Shown: positions 9,000-16,961 of the stretch, piece by piece | Layout: each line of letters begins with the position of its first letter | How positions within the stretch are numbered: position 1 is the first letter of the stretch | Assembly (NCBI RefSeq): GCF_001894745.1 | Contig: NZ_BBYF01000001.1 | Location: forward strand, 434,001 to 498,000 | DNA length: 64,000 nt | From: Paenibacillus sp. NAIST15-1 | GTDB taxonomy: Bacteria > Bacillota > Bacilli > Paenibacillales > Paenibacillaceae | Reading direction: 5' to 3' | Notes under the pieces: generated by a model | Told to the model about the DNA's origin: nothing | Databases searched by the model: none | The model's input: only the letters and a program-made list of their open reading frames with translations | Made by a program: the position numbers and the translations under genes

Positions 9000-10157
9000 C
9001 TATTTATCACGTCCTTTAAAAAACTGTGTCACGGCGTCTATAATATATTGCTGATCCTGCTGAGTCAGTTCTGGGAACAACGGCAGCGCCATACAGCGGG
9101 CGGAGGCCTGCTCTGCATGCGGCAGATCGCCTTCGCTATATTCAAGCGGGCGATATACCTCTTGAAGATGCAGCGGAACCGGATAATATACACCGGAATC
9201 AATTCCCTGCTCCTTGAGATGCGCCATTAACTGTTCACGCTGATCAGTCTCAATAATGTACAAATGATAAGCATGCTTTCCGTAATCCAGCTCTGTTGGA
9301 AGCGTAATAGGCAATTGTGACAGCCCTTCTTCGTACTGCTTCACCTTCTGCCGGCGCATGTCTGTCCATTCATTCAATCTGCGCAATTTGACACGGAGCA
9401 AGCTCGCTTGAAGCTCATCCAGCCGGCTGTTATAGCCTACTCTGGCATGATAATATTTCGGATTCGAACCATGAACACGCAGCATGCGAATGGTGCGGGC
9501 AAGTTCTGCGTCGTGCGTAACGACGATGCCGCCATCTCCGAATCCCCCTAAATTTTTGGTAGGGAAGAACGAAAAGCATCCCGCAGTGCCAAGGCTTCCT
9601 GCCTGCTTCCCGTTATAATCTGCGCCCAGCGCCTGACAAGCATCTTCCACAACATGAAGTCCATGCCTCATGGCAATGTCATTCACGGCATCCATATCTG
9701 CCATCTGTCCGAAAATATGTACCGGAATAATTGCTTTCGTGCGCGGCGTTATCGCTTTCTCGATACAATTTGTATCAATCAAATACGTTTCTGGATTCAC
9801 ATCAACAAACACAGGAGTTGCCCCAACGCGCGAGATCACTTCCGCACTGGCAAAGAAGGTAAAGGGAGAGGTAATTACCTCATCTCCAGGACCGACGCCG
9901 AGCGCATCTAAGGTCAGCATGAGCGCATCTGTTCCATTCGCTACTCCAACGGCATACGGAACATTCAAATATTGCGCCAACTCTTCTTCGAACGCTTGAA
10001 CTTGCGGGCCGTTAATATAATGGCCGCTAGATAGTACTTCTTCTGCAGCCCGCAGCAGCTCTTCTGAAATCGACGCATAGGAAGCTTGCAAATCAATAAG
10101 AGGGATGCTGCGTTTTGTTTGCACGAGAATATTAGACAACCGAATCTCCACCTTCAC
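9000..10157 (-). CDS. DegT/DnrJ/EryC1 sugar aminotransferase (WbpE-like)
   Basis: A 385-residue PLP enzyme. IPLIDLQASY opens the fold, GTDALMLTLDALGVGPGDEV forms the cofactor pocket, VVEDACQALGA holds the PLP-ring aspartate, and the Schiff-base lysine is in FFPTKNLGGFGDGG. It transfers an amino group, normally from glutamate, to a keto-sugar nucleotide. The upstream neighbour is a WbpB-like oxidoreductase and the downstream one a WbpA-like dehydrogenase, the set that builds UDP-2,3-diamino-uronates; a PglE-like 4-amination with the dehydratase is the alternative. The start is unsure: GTG at 10157, or TTG at 10139, which is 6 bp behind AAGGTGGAG. A copy of the GATACA-N3-TGTATC operator lies inside the gene. 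Confidence 0.9.
   Translation of the reverse strand: MKVEIRLSNILVQTKRSIPLIDLQASYASISEELLRAAEEVLSSGHYINGPQVQAFEEELAQYLNVPYAVGVANGTDALMLTLDALGVGPGDEVITSPFTFFASAEVISRVGATPVFVDVNPETYLIDTNCIEKAITPRTKAIIPVHIFGQMADMDAVNDIAMRHGLHVVEDACQALGADYNGKQAGSLGTAGCFSFFPTKNLGGFGDGGIVVTHDAELARTIRMLRVHGSNPKYYHARVGYNSRLDELQASLLRVKLRRLNEWTDMRRQKVKQYEEGLSQLPITLPTELDYGKHAYHLYIIETDQREQLMAHLKEQGIDSGVYYPVPLHLQEVYRPLEYSEGDLPHAEQASARCMALPLFPELTQQDQQYIIDAVTQFFKGRDK
9762..9776. promoter_or_regulatory. Intragenic copy of the GATACA-N3-TGTATC palindrome
   Basis: GATACA-ATT-TGTATC lies within the aminotransferase coding sequence. It has the same perfect 6-bp arms and 3-bp centre as the promoter operators near 14649 and 45640. 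It could be a downstream auxiliary site or roadblock for the same repressor, or a chance match in coding DNA. Confidence 0.4.
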
Positions 10158-10178
10158 CTATTAGTCCATTCATTCCGA

Positions 10179-11204
10179 TTACAGGGAAATGAGCTGCTCT
10201 TCGCTGCTCCGTTGATTCACGCTTGCATCGTAGATGTCCAACACCATCTGCAGCGCTCTCTTGCCATCTTCGCCTGATACATGCGGATCACGATCATCGC
10301 GAATCGCTTCGACCATATCCCGAATCATATGGGTATGTCCGGGTTCGCCAAAAGGATTTAAATGCGTATGCTCAACAAATGCCAACGCTTCTTGCTTATC
10401 AAGGGATGCAAAGTTCCAATATTTAATCCAGTGCGCGGTTGGACCGCCAATCACCGCTGAACCATGTTCTCCGAACAATGCAATCTCTTCCTCTAAGTTG
10501 TTCGGATAGACGGTCGAAGCAACTTCTACCGAGCCAAGTGCGCCATCGGCAAATTGCATAACAGCCAATGCCACGTCCTCCATTTCGATATTTCTCAGCC
10601 GCGTTGCCGACATGGCTCGCACTTTAACTGCCGGCCCCATCAGCCAAGCTAGCAAATCCATTGAATGGATGCCTTGATTCATCAGGACACCGCCATCCAT
10701 CGCTCTCGTTCCCCGCCAAGGAGATTGATTGTAATAGTCCTGGTTCCGATTCCAGCGAAGCTTGACGCTCGCATGGCTCAGCTTGCCGAATCTCCCCTCA
10801 TCCAGCATTTTCTTCAATTGCACAATTGCCGGACGATAGCGGTTCGGATGTACGACTGCCAGCTTCACCTTATGCTTGCTGCATGCTGCTATCACCCGCT
10901 CTGCATCAAGAAGCGTCAAGGCGAGCGGCTTCTCCACGACAACATGCTTGCCAGCCTGAGCCGCTTGAACGGCCATATCCGCATGCAGCCCGCTCGGCGT
11001 ACAAATAATGACCACATCTACACGTGGATCCTGCAGTATGTCCCTGTACTGCAAATACGCCGCAATCCCGTCTTCTGCCCATGGTCTCATCCGCTCCGCG
11101 TCCGAGTCGCACAACGCTTGCAGTACTGCTCCTTGTACGTTCTGAATAGCTTCCACATGCTTTGCTGCAATATGGCCGCAGCCTACAATCCCGAATCGTA
11201 TCAT
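10179..11204 (-). CDS. Gfo/Idh/MocA oxidoreductase (WbpB-like UDP-GlcNAcA 3-dehydrogenase)
   Basis: A 341-residue NAD(P)-dependent sugar oxidoreductase. FGIVGCGHIAAKH is the N-terminal dinucleotide site, and VVVEKPLAL carries the catalytic-region lysine at ~95. In the C-terminal domain, WRGTRAMDGGVLMNQGIHSM is very like the corresponding WbpB/WlbA-type block, with its conserved DGG and His. WbpB-type enzymes oxidise C3 of UDP-GlcNAcA to give the substrate for WbpE-type transamination. The ATG overlaps the dehydratase stop by 4 bp and the aminotransferase follows 21 bp downstream. The assignment within this large superfamily rests on that block plus context. Confidence 0.82.
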   Translation of the reverse strand: MIRFGIVGCGHIAAKHVEAIQNVQGAVLQALCDSDAERMRPWAEDGIAAYLQYRDILQDPRVDVVIICTPSGLHADMAVQAAQAGKHVVVEKPLALTLLDAERVIAACSKHKVKLAVVHPNRYRPAIVQLKKMLDEGRFGKLSHASVKLRWNRNQDYYNQSPWRGTRAMDGGVLMNQGIHSMDLLAWLMGPAVKVRAMSATRLRNIEMEDVALAVMQFADGALGSVEVASTVYPNNLEEEIALFGEHGSAVIGGPTAHWIKYWNFASLDKQEALAFVEHTHLNPFGEPGHTHMIRDMVEAIRDDRDPHVSGEDGKRALQMVLDIYDASVNQRSSEEQLISL

Positions 11205-13045
11205 CGTGCCATCTTCACTCCTTCATCCGAACTCGAAATAGTTTCCATTAAAAAACGCTTCAAATGTAGGGGATTATCAAGAAGAAGCTCATTGAGCTGC
11301 TTATTCCAGTGCTCAAATGCGCGCTCCTCTATCAGAAGTGGATTGCCGACAAAAATGCGCTGATGTTCCGTTCTCCGCAATCCCTCCTCCTCCGTTGACA
11401 ATTCCTCATGCAGCTTTTCCCCAGGTCGTATTCCCGTTACTTCAATTTCAATATCTTTGTAAGGCTCAAAGCCGGACAAACGGATTAAATCTGTTGCTAA
11501 ATCCAAAATTTTAACAGGCTTGCCCATATCCAAGATGAATACCTCTCCGCCAACGGCATAGGCTCCAGCTTGAATTACTAAGGCAACAGCTTCTGGAATC
11601 GTCATGAAAAAGCGCGTCATATCCGGGTGTGTGATCGTGATGGGCCCGCCCTGCTGGATCTGCTCCTTGAAGCGCGGAATTACGCTGCCGCGGCTGCCAA
11701 GCACATTGCCGAACCGAACCGAAGTAAAGTTCGTACTGCTGCGCTCGTTCAGATGCTGGATGACCATCTCAGCCATTCGCTTCGTTGCCCCCATGACACT
11801 CGAAGGATGCACAGCCTTATCTGAAGAAATAAGGACGAAACGCTCACTGCCAAATCGATGGGCACATTCCGCTACATTCCTCGTTCCGTGCACATTATTT
11901 CGAATAGCCTCGGAAGGGTTCAGCTCCATGAGCGGGACATGCTTATGCGCCGCCGCATGAAACACGACATTCGGAGCATATTCGTGGAACAGTTGTTCAA
12001 GTCTTGGCTTATTTTGAATATCCGCAATGATTGGCATAATTTCCAACCCAGGATGAAGCCGGCGAAGCTCCGACTCAATGGCATAAATACTGTTCTCTCC
12101 ATGACCAAGCAGGAGCAATAATTGCGGACTAAGGGCAGCGATCTGACGACATAACTCGGAACCAATAGAACCCCCAGCCCCTGTAACAAGAACCGTTCTA
12201 CCCCGAATATAATTGCAGTTGTCTTGCAAATGCAGGCGAACAGGCTCTCTCCCAAGCAAATCCTCGACGTCTACATGACGAATATCGTTCACCGTGAGCT
12301 TGCCCTGCATCAGGTCATCCAGACTAGGCATCGTATAAATATTGCAGCCCGTTGTCTTACAGCAATCGATAAATTCGGCAATTTGCTTGCGCGGCAAGGA
12401 AGGCAGGGCGATAATAATGTCCTGAATCTGATATTGCTGTACAGCTTGCATAATCGAATCACGGCCACCAACGACCGGAATGCCCACGATTTTTTTGTTC
12501 CACTTATTTGAATCATCATCGATGAACGCTGCAGGCAGGGAGTCTGAATGCTCATTGTCCAATATCTTTTTGGCCACTAGCGACCCACAATCACCCGCTC
12601 CGATAATGAGAATGTGACGCTTCACCCGCTGATGGCTCACCGTACGTCTCTGCCTGTACCTTTGCAGCATTCGGATTCCTCCGACGGACAGAAGAACCGT
12701 CTCATAGGTCATGATCATAAACCCCCATGGCACCTCATTTCCCCATAGGAGAATAGATATTATCGAAGACATACCACAGCCAGCCGTAACGGCAGACGCA
12801 ATTAACAACACATGTCTACTATCTGCATAACGCCATACTTGTTCATATAAATTGAACACCTGGAAGCCGATCAGACAGCAGACGATGGTAAGCACGCTGA
12901 ACCCGAGCACGAACGAATTTCCAATCTGTCCTTCGTTAGCATGGATCGTAAGCAAATAGGACAGCCCGACACTTACAGCAATACATCCTGCATCCAGAAC
13001 TGCAAAACTTCCTTTCTTGAGCCACCACAATTTCAACTCCATCAC
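11201..13045 (-). CDS. Membrane-bound NDP-sugar 4,6-dehydratase (PglF/CapD/WbpM-like)
   Basis: A 614-residue protein. Four N-terminal membrane helices (about residues 12-115) precede a CoA-binding-like Rossmann domain (LIIGAGDCGSLVAKK, ~146-160). The catalytic SDR domain then opens with VTGAGGSIGSELCRQ (~290-304). The dehydratase active site is read from SSDKAVHPSSVMGATKRMAE; it has the Met-Lys form of the SDR motif found in CapD/WbpM enzymes in place of Tyr-x-x-x-Lys. These enzymes make UDP-4-keto-6-deoxy-HexNAc from UDP-GlcNAc. The start is GTG at 13045 or the adjacent ATG at 13042. The gene is long and well conserved, so the family call is firm; the exact product sugar is not. Confidence 0.92.
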   Translation of the reverse strand: MMELKLWWLKKGSFAVLDAGCIAVSVGLSYLLTIHANEGQIGNSFVLGFSVLTIVCCLIGFQVFNLYEQVWRYADSRHVLLIASAVTAGCGMSSIISILLWGNEVPWGFMIMTYETVLLSVGGIRMLQRYRQRRTVSHQRVKRHILIIGAGDCGSLVAKKILDNEHSDSLPAAFIDDDSNKWNKKIVGIPVVGGRDSIMQAVQQYQIQDIIIALPSLPRKQIAEFIDCCKTTGCNIYTMPSLDDLMQGKLTVNDIRHVDVEDLLGREPVRLHLQDNCNYIRGRTVLVTGAGGSIGSELCRQIAALSPQLLLLLGHGENSIYAIESELRRLHPGLEIMPIIADIQNKPRLEQLFHEYAPNVVFHAAAHKHVPLMELNPSEAIRNNVHGTRNVAECAHRFGSERFVLISSDKAVHPSSVMGATKRMAEMVIQHLNERSSTNFTSVRFGNVLGSRGSVIPRFKEQIQQGGPITITHPDMTRFFMTIPEAVALVIQAGAYAVGGEVFILDMGKPVKILDLATDLIRLSGFEPYKDIEIEVTGIRPGEKLHEELSTEEEGLRRTEHQRIFVGNPLLIEERAFEHWNKQLNELLLDNPLHLKRFLMETISSSDEGVKMAR

Positions 13046-13077
13046 TCCATTAGTTCAGTTGTCTCTATCCCGAGCAG

Positions 13078-13770
13078 CTATTTCATCGCAATTACCTGTG
13101 AATTCAACGAATTGCGCCGTTCGACTTGATTGAGTACAGTGCCGATAATCGTACCGCTCACGCACTCTATGGCCTCTTTCACTTTCATGAGCGTAGCAGC
13201 TTTTACTTTTCCAGATTTAACAACGATCAGTACCGCATCGCACAAACCTGACAATATTAGTCCATCCGTGACTTTCGTTATGGGGGGCGAATCGATAAGA
13301 ATCAGATCGAATTGTTCTGCAAGATGACTTAAGAGGTATTCCATTTGAGAGCTGCCCAACAGCTCGGAAGGATCACTGTTCGTCGGATTCCCAGGGAGTA
13401 TGAATAAATTAGGTATGGAGCTTTCTTGTATCATTTCTTCCGACCATTGCGCAGATTCCAAATAATCGCCTAATCCGCTGCGCTTCGAGAGGGAGAATAC
13501 ATGGTGAAGTGTTGGCAGGCGCAGATTCGCATCGATGATTACGACTTTCTTTCCTTCCAGCGCGAAGGCAATTCCCAAATTGCTAGCTACCGTCGTCTTG
13601 CCTTCCCCATGCACGGATGAAGTCACCAAAAGAGTTCGATCATTTCGCTTGGCTAGCATATAATTCAACTTCGTTCGCAATGCGCGGTACGTTTGGGAAA
13701 TGTTAGACGTCTTCTTCATATGCACTAATAGCTGAATTTTACGTCGATATCGGAACATTCTTTTTATCAC
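13078..13770 (-). CDS. BY-kinase/CpsD-like polysaccharide co-polymerase ATPase lacking the tyrosine tail
   Basis: A ~230-residue P-loop ATPase of the CpsD/CapB/YwqD class. The N-terminal segment has SQTYRALRTKL; Walker A is SSVHGEGKTTVASNL (~53-67), Walker A' is VVIIDANLRLP and Walker B is LILIDSPP. Family members normally end in a cluster of tyrosines that are autophosphorylated; here the C-terminus reads RRNSLNSQVIAMK, with no tyrosine in the last ~65 residues. It pairs with the Wzz-like membrane protein encoded just upstream (31 bp overlap). The start is GTG 13770 or, more likely, ATG 13758, which has GGTGAT 8 bp upstream. Confidence 0.88.
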   Translation of the reverse strand: MIKRMFRYRRKIQLLVHMKKTSNISQTYRALRTKLNYMLAKRNDRTLLVTSSVHGEGKTTVASNLGIAFALEGKKVVIIDANLRLPTLHHVFSLSKRSGLGDYLESAQWSEEMIQESSIPNLFILPGNPTNSDPSELLGSSQMEYLLSHLAEQFDLILIDSPPITKVTDGLILSGLCDAVLIVVKSGKVKAATLMKVKEAIECVSGTIIGTVLNQVERRNSLNSQVIAMK

Positions 13771-14461
13771 CCGCCAATTTGGTATTCGCTGTCTTTTGCG
13801 TCAACATATCTCCTCTTTTGCAAGGTTCGATGGACACGAGAGGTGAAAGTTCCAGTTCCCTCAGTCGTGCTTCATTTCGCACAACATCTCCCGTCATATC
13901 TTTCATGCTGACAAACAGCATGAGTAAAATAAAGCAAGCAGCCCCAACGATCACTGTGTTGCGCAATACATGGGATTCGACTTCTGGAATCATGCGCTGT
14001 TGGTGATTCGGGTCATCGAGAATGAGAATGTTGTCCATTTTGTAGATGAATGCTACTTGTCTTTTTAGCGTGCTTGTTACATCATTCATAATGTCAATCA
14101 CTCTCGATTCTGAGACGTCTCGAACGGTTATAGACATTACTGGGGTTTGCTCCACCGTGCTTACCGATATGCGATCCGCGAGTTGACTGATTGACAGGCC
14201 CCAGCTTGGATTATCACGTATAACCGCCCCAAGAATAGTAGGTGTCTTAATTAATTCCTTAAAGGTGTTCATCAAGGATATATTCAAATTCATTCTTTCC
14301 ATCGTCATTTCTGCATCTGAACCGCTATTACTCATAATCATCTTTACTGTAGAGCGATAGGTCGGTTTTTGAGTTACTTGCATGAACAATGCCGCAAGCA
14401 ATGTTACAATAAGGGTAGTGATGATTAGAAACCATTTTCTACGGTTGATAACTTCAAGCAA
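13739..14461 (-). CDS. Wzz/CapA-type polysaccharide chain-length protein
   Basis: About 240 residues with a membrane helix near the N-terminus (WFLIITTLIVTLLAALFMQV), a ~150-residue extracellular domain, a second helix (VIVGAACFILLMLFV) and a short basic cytoplasmic tail. This is the Gram-positive Wzz fold that partners and activates the BY-kinase. It is the first gene of the operon. The start given is TTG 14461, but a strong AAGGAGTGA lies 24 bp upstream of it. Optimal spacing from that site falls on an in-frame ATC at 14476, which would restore a family-like N-terminus (M-ELLTLLEVINRRKW). Confidence 0.85.
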   Translation of the reverse strand: MLEVINRRKWFLIITTLIVTLLAALFMQVTQKPTYRSTVKMIMSNSGSDAEMTMERMNLNISLMNTFKELIKTPTILGAVIRDNPSWGLSISQLADRISVSTVEQTPVMSITVRDVSESRVIDIMNDVTSTLKRQVAFIYKMDNILILDDPNHQQRMIPEVESHVLRNTVIVGAACFILLMLFVSMKDMTGDVVRNEARLRELELSPLVSIEPCKRGDMLTQKTANTKLAGDKKNVPIST

Positions 14462-14605
14462 GGTTAGAAGTTCGATGGTCGTTCACTCCTTTTTGATGGA
14501 TTATAATGCTTCTCTACTTGAGGAAACGTAATCGATTTATCTTCAATTGACCATCATATGGGGGGGACACTATAATAGAAAAAGAGGTTCTAAAGTCATA
14601 GTTTT

Positions 14606-14620
14606 GATACATTTTGTAAC
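14606..14620. promoter_or_regulatory. Second operator (GATACA-N3-TGTAAC)
   Basis: A near-perfect copy of the 15-bp palindrome (one mismatch in the right arm), centred 36 bp from the promoter-embedded copy. It lies just downstream of the predicted start of the exopolysaccharide transcript, where a repressor could cooperate with the first site. Confidence 0.65.
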
Positions 14621-14634
14621 CTTGAACTACTTTT

Positions 14635-14663
14635 AGATTAAGATACATTTTGTATCGTGTCAA
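14635..14663 (-). promoter_or_regulatory. Exopolysaccharide operon promoter with embedded operator
   Basis: Reading leftward: TTGACA (-35, 14658-14663), a 17-bp spacer containing GATACA-AAA-TGTATC (14642-14656), then TAATCT (-10, 14635-14640). The palindrome occupies almost the whole spacer, so a bound repressor would exclude RNA polymerase. The same arrangement, including the single C between TTGACA and the palindrome, occurs before the S8 protease at 45626-45654. Confidence 0.8.
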
Positions 14664-14679
14664 TTCATTTCTGTATAAT
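14651..14679 (+). promoter_or_regulatory. Probable promoter of the Xre regulator
   Basis: A consensus TATAAT (14674-14679) stands 17 bp after TGTATC, the right arm of the operator, which is at best a weak -35 (a second TATAAT follows at 14681-14686). The operator therefore touches both divergent promoters, which suggests autoregulation. Confidence 0.5.
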
Positions 14680-14747
14680 TTATAATTTTTTTGCGACATA
14701 TTGTTTCAAAAAGGGTGTATCGTCTTAGCAAGGGAGGAATTGTTGGC

Positions 14748-15137
14748 ATGAGTACCGGAAATCGCATATCATATCTTCGAGATCAGAAGGGATGGACACA
14801 AGAGGGACTCGCTGAGCTGCTGGGTATTACCCGAGCCGCGCTTTCTCACTATGAAAAAAATCGCCGCAAGCCTGATTTTGAAACGTTGACCAAATTAGCG
14901 GATTTATTTGGAGTATCTATAGATTATTTGGTGGGACGCATCTCCAATCCAACAACAACCTTGACACATGAGGTTCGTGAGTTTGCAGACGCTTTGGAGT
15001 TGTCTGACGAAGACTTGATGAAGAGGTTCCGTCTTACGGTAGATGGACGTGAGCTGTCTGAGGACGAATCGCGACGCTTCATCGCATTTGTGCGCGCCGA
15101 GCGTTCCATGCAGCCAACTTCCAGAATTAAGAAATAA
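14748..15137 (+). CDS. Xre-family transcriptional regulator
   Basis: A 129-residue protein. The N-terminal Cro/CI-type helix-turn-helix (residues ~5-60) has QEGLAELLGITRAALSHYE as the HTH and PDFETLTKLADLFGVSIDYLVG as the closing helices. A ~65-residue acidic C-terminal part is probably for dimerisation and has no protease or sensor motif I recognise. ATG at 14748 follows AAGGGAGG by 10 bp. It is divergent from the exopolysaccharide operon and its own promoter overlaps the GATACA-N3-TGTATC palindrome, so it is the obvious candidate to bind that site there and at 45633-45647. SinR/SlrR play the comparable biofilm role in Bacillus subtilis, with a different site. From memory, the PBSX repressor Xre uses operators of this general form. 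Confidence 0.88.
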   Translation: MSTGNRISYLRDQKGWTQEGLAELLGITRAALSHYEKNRRKPDFETLTKLADLFGVSIDYLVGRISNPTTTLTHEVREFADALELSDEDLMKRFRLTVDGRELSEDESRRFIAFVRAERSMQPTSRIKK

Positions 15138-15538
15138 CCATAAGAAAACAATACATCCTCCATTGATCAAATGGAGGATGCTCATCTACATACTATTCAA
15201 TTGCAGGTATAGCCTCCGGTCGATGGTATACATCGGGCCATCGTTCAAGATCAATTTGCAATTGAGTCAAAATGTCAAAAATATCTAGTTTAGTCTGTTT
15301 ATTGTCTAGACTTGTTTCATTTTGACTTTTCAGATTATGATTCTCCCCTATTCCTCCCATAACCCGTACCTCACTTATCTTGTAATGACCACTGCTATAG
15401 CTCTTTATTTAGTTCCAAATTGCCATATTTCAATCTTTATTATAACCCATAAGATGCAGGTACACTGTCGTATCATGGGGAGAGGAGCGTACCTATTCAG
15501 TTCTACTTTTGTCGAATTTTATACGTATTCTTCAAAAA
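15138..15538. other. Intergenic stretch with two inverted repeats
   Basis: There is no credible gene here. A perfect 11-bp stem (CATCCTCCATT/AATGGAGGATG, 5-nt loop) lies at 15154-15180, 17 bp after the regulator stop; it lacks a T-run, so it is a weak terminator candidate. A 10-bp inverted repeat, AGTCAAAATG (15265-15274) and CATTTTGACT (15318-15327), encloses CTAG-rich DNA of no recognised function. Confidence 0.55.
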
Positions 15539-16864
15539 TTACGAAGATGAAGGAAAAGAGCGCGGACGAACCGGGACTTTGCCTTGACGTTGAAGCCATG
15601 CATGAATGATAAAACTAATAATCGATAATACCGCAATCGCGATTGAGATGACTGCTACGCCAGCAAGCCCGCTATGATCGTACGTAACGCCCAGCAAATA
15701 TGGCCCTATCATCCTTCCAATAGAGCTGATTCCACCTGCAACCCCCATATAGAATGGGGCCTCACGACCAGCCCGAGCGGATAGGAATGCTGGGACAGCC
15801 GGGGATACAAGCATTTCTCCTAGTGTTGCCAATGCCATTCCAAGCACGAAACCTGCATAGTTCGGCACAATCCAAATGACGAGATATGCCGCTCCATAAA
15901 AAATGCCGCTCCATGTCAGCTGATCCGTTACACGCTTCGCTATGGTTCTCTTCATCCATGTTGTAATCGGCTGAGCTGCAAAGATAAGTACGCCGTTCAA
16001 TGTCCACAGCAGACTGTACATTGAGAGGACCATACCCTGATCTGCAATATGCGGGGCAATCCCGCTTCCCCACAAGGAATTCGCCAGCCATATGAACATG
16101 GCCCCTAAGGACATGAACAAATATATGCGATAAGCGGCTAGCTTATTCCATAGTGTCTGTTCCGGCAGCACTCCAGCTGAGGGCTGTTGTCTATCGCCAG
16201 AATTTACTGCCACTCCAGTACCTTGACTCTCAAGAGCTTGTCCGTTATTTGTCAAACTATTCTCTTGCACGGCTCCCTCTTCCTGCATGCCTTGCAGGAA
16301 GCGATAGAAGAAGAAGGCAAACCCGGCTGAGGTGACTCCGTTCAGCATGAAGGTTAAATTAAACGAAATGTCTGCGAGCACACCGCTCAATGCTGTTCCC
16401 AGCGCGACCCCGATGTTGTTCGCCACATAGATCACATTGAATAATTCGTCCCGACGGTCAGACCAGCGAAAGCCAATAAAAGATTGAATCGCCGGCATCG
16501 ATACGGAATTGGCTAGGCCAATCGCCCCCATCGTAATGATATATCCCCACCAGCTGGCATATGCCGTGAACACAAGCGAGAATTGCAGCACAGAGGTAAT
16601 CGCCAGTGCCCATACAAGCAGGCGTCGCACTCCTACCCGATAATACAATCCCCCTCCAAGGAACTGTCCAAATACGCCGCCGAGCATTTGTATCAGAATG
16701 ACGAATCCGGCATCAGCCAAGGAGCGATTTAATTGCATGTGAACAAACAACGTCGTGAGCGGCCACATGAGAGCACCGCCTGTTGAATTAATCATGCTTG
16801 CCCAGATAAATACGTTCATCTCCCGCGTATAATTGCGGAACGCCCCCATCGGCGAAAACTTCAT
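15539..16864 (-). CDS. MFS drug/metabolite exporter
   Basis: A ~441-residue major facilitator with twelve hydrophobic helices, split by a hydrophilic central loop of about 45 residues (EEGAVQENSLTNNGQALESQ region). The GGGLYYRVGVRRLL segment between helices 2 and 3 is the usual MFS loop signature. It resembles Bacillales multidrug-type exporters, but no substrate can be assigned. ATG at 16864 is chosen because residues upstream of it do not look like MFS sequence; only a weak GGTGAT precedes it. It follows the glutamate synthase gene by ~97 bp on the same strand and might be read through from it. Confidence 0.85.
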   Translation of the reverse strand: MKFSPMGAFRNYTREMNVFIWASMINSTGGALMWPLTTLFVHMQLNRSLADAGFVILIQMLGGVFGQFLGGGLYYRVGVRRLLVWALAITSVLQFSLVFTAYASWWGYIITMGAIGLANSVSMPAIQSFIGFRWSDRRDELFNVIYVANNIGVALGTALSGVLADISFNLTFMLNGVTSAGFAFFFYRFLQGMQEEGAVQENSLTNNGQALESQGTGVAVNSGDRQQPSAGVLPEQTLWNKLAAYRIYLFMSLGAMFIWLANSLWGSGIAPHIADQGMVLSMYSLLWTLNGVLIFAAQPITTWMKRTIAKRVTDQLTWSGIFYGAAYLVIWIVPNYAGFVLGMALATLGEMLVSPAVPAFLSARAGREAPFYMGVAGGISSIGRMIGPYLLGVTYDHSGLAGVAVISIAIAVLSIISFIIHAWLQRQGKVPVRPRSFPSSS

Positions 16865-16961
16865 GGTATCACCAACGATTTCTAGTAGAAGTAGGTTGAA
16901 AAAAGCGATGGCCTGCGCCCGGATAGTTCCGAACTGCAGGCCATAGCTATCATACCATAAT

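Noticed and set aside
15265-15327. Insertion-sequence remnant bounded by the AGTCAAAATG/CATTTTGACT inverted repeat
   Set aside because: Only 43 bp lie between the arms, with no transposase fragment and no visible target duplication.
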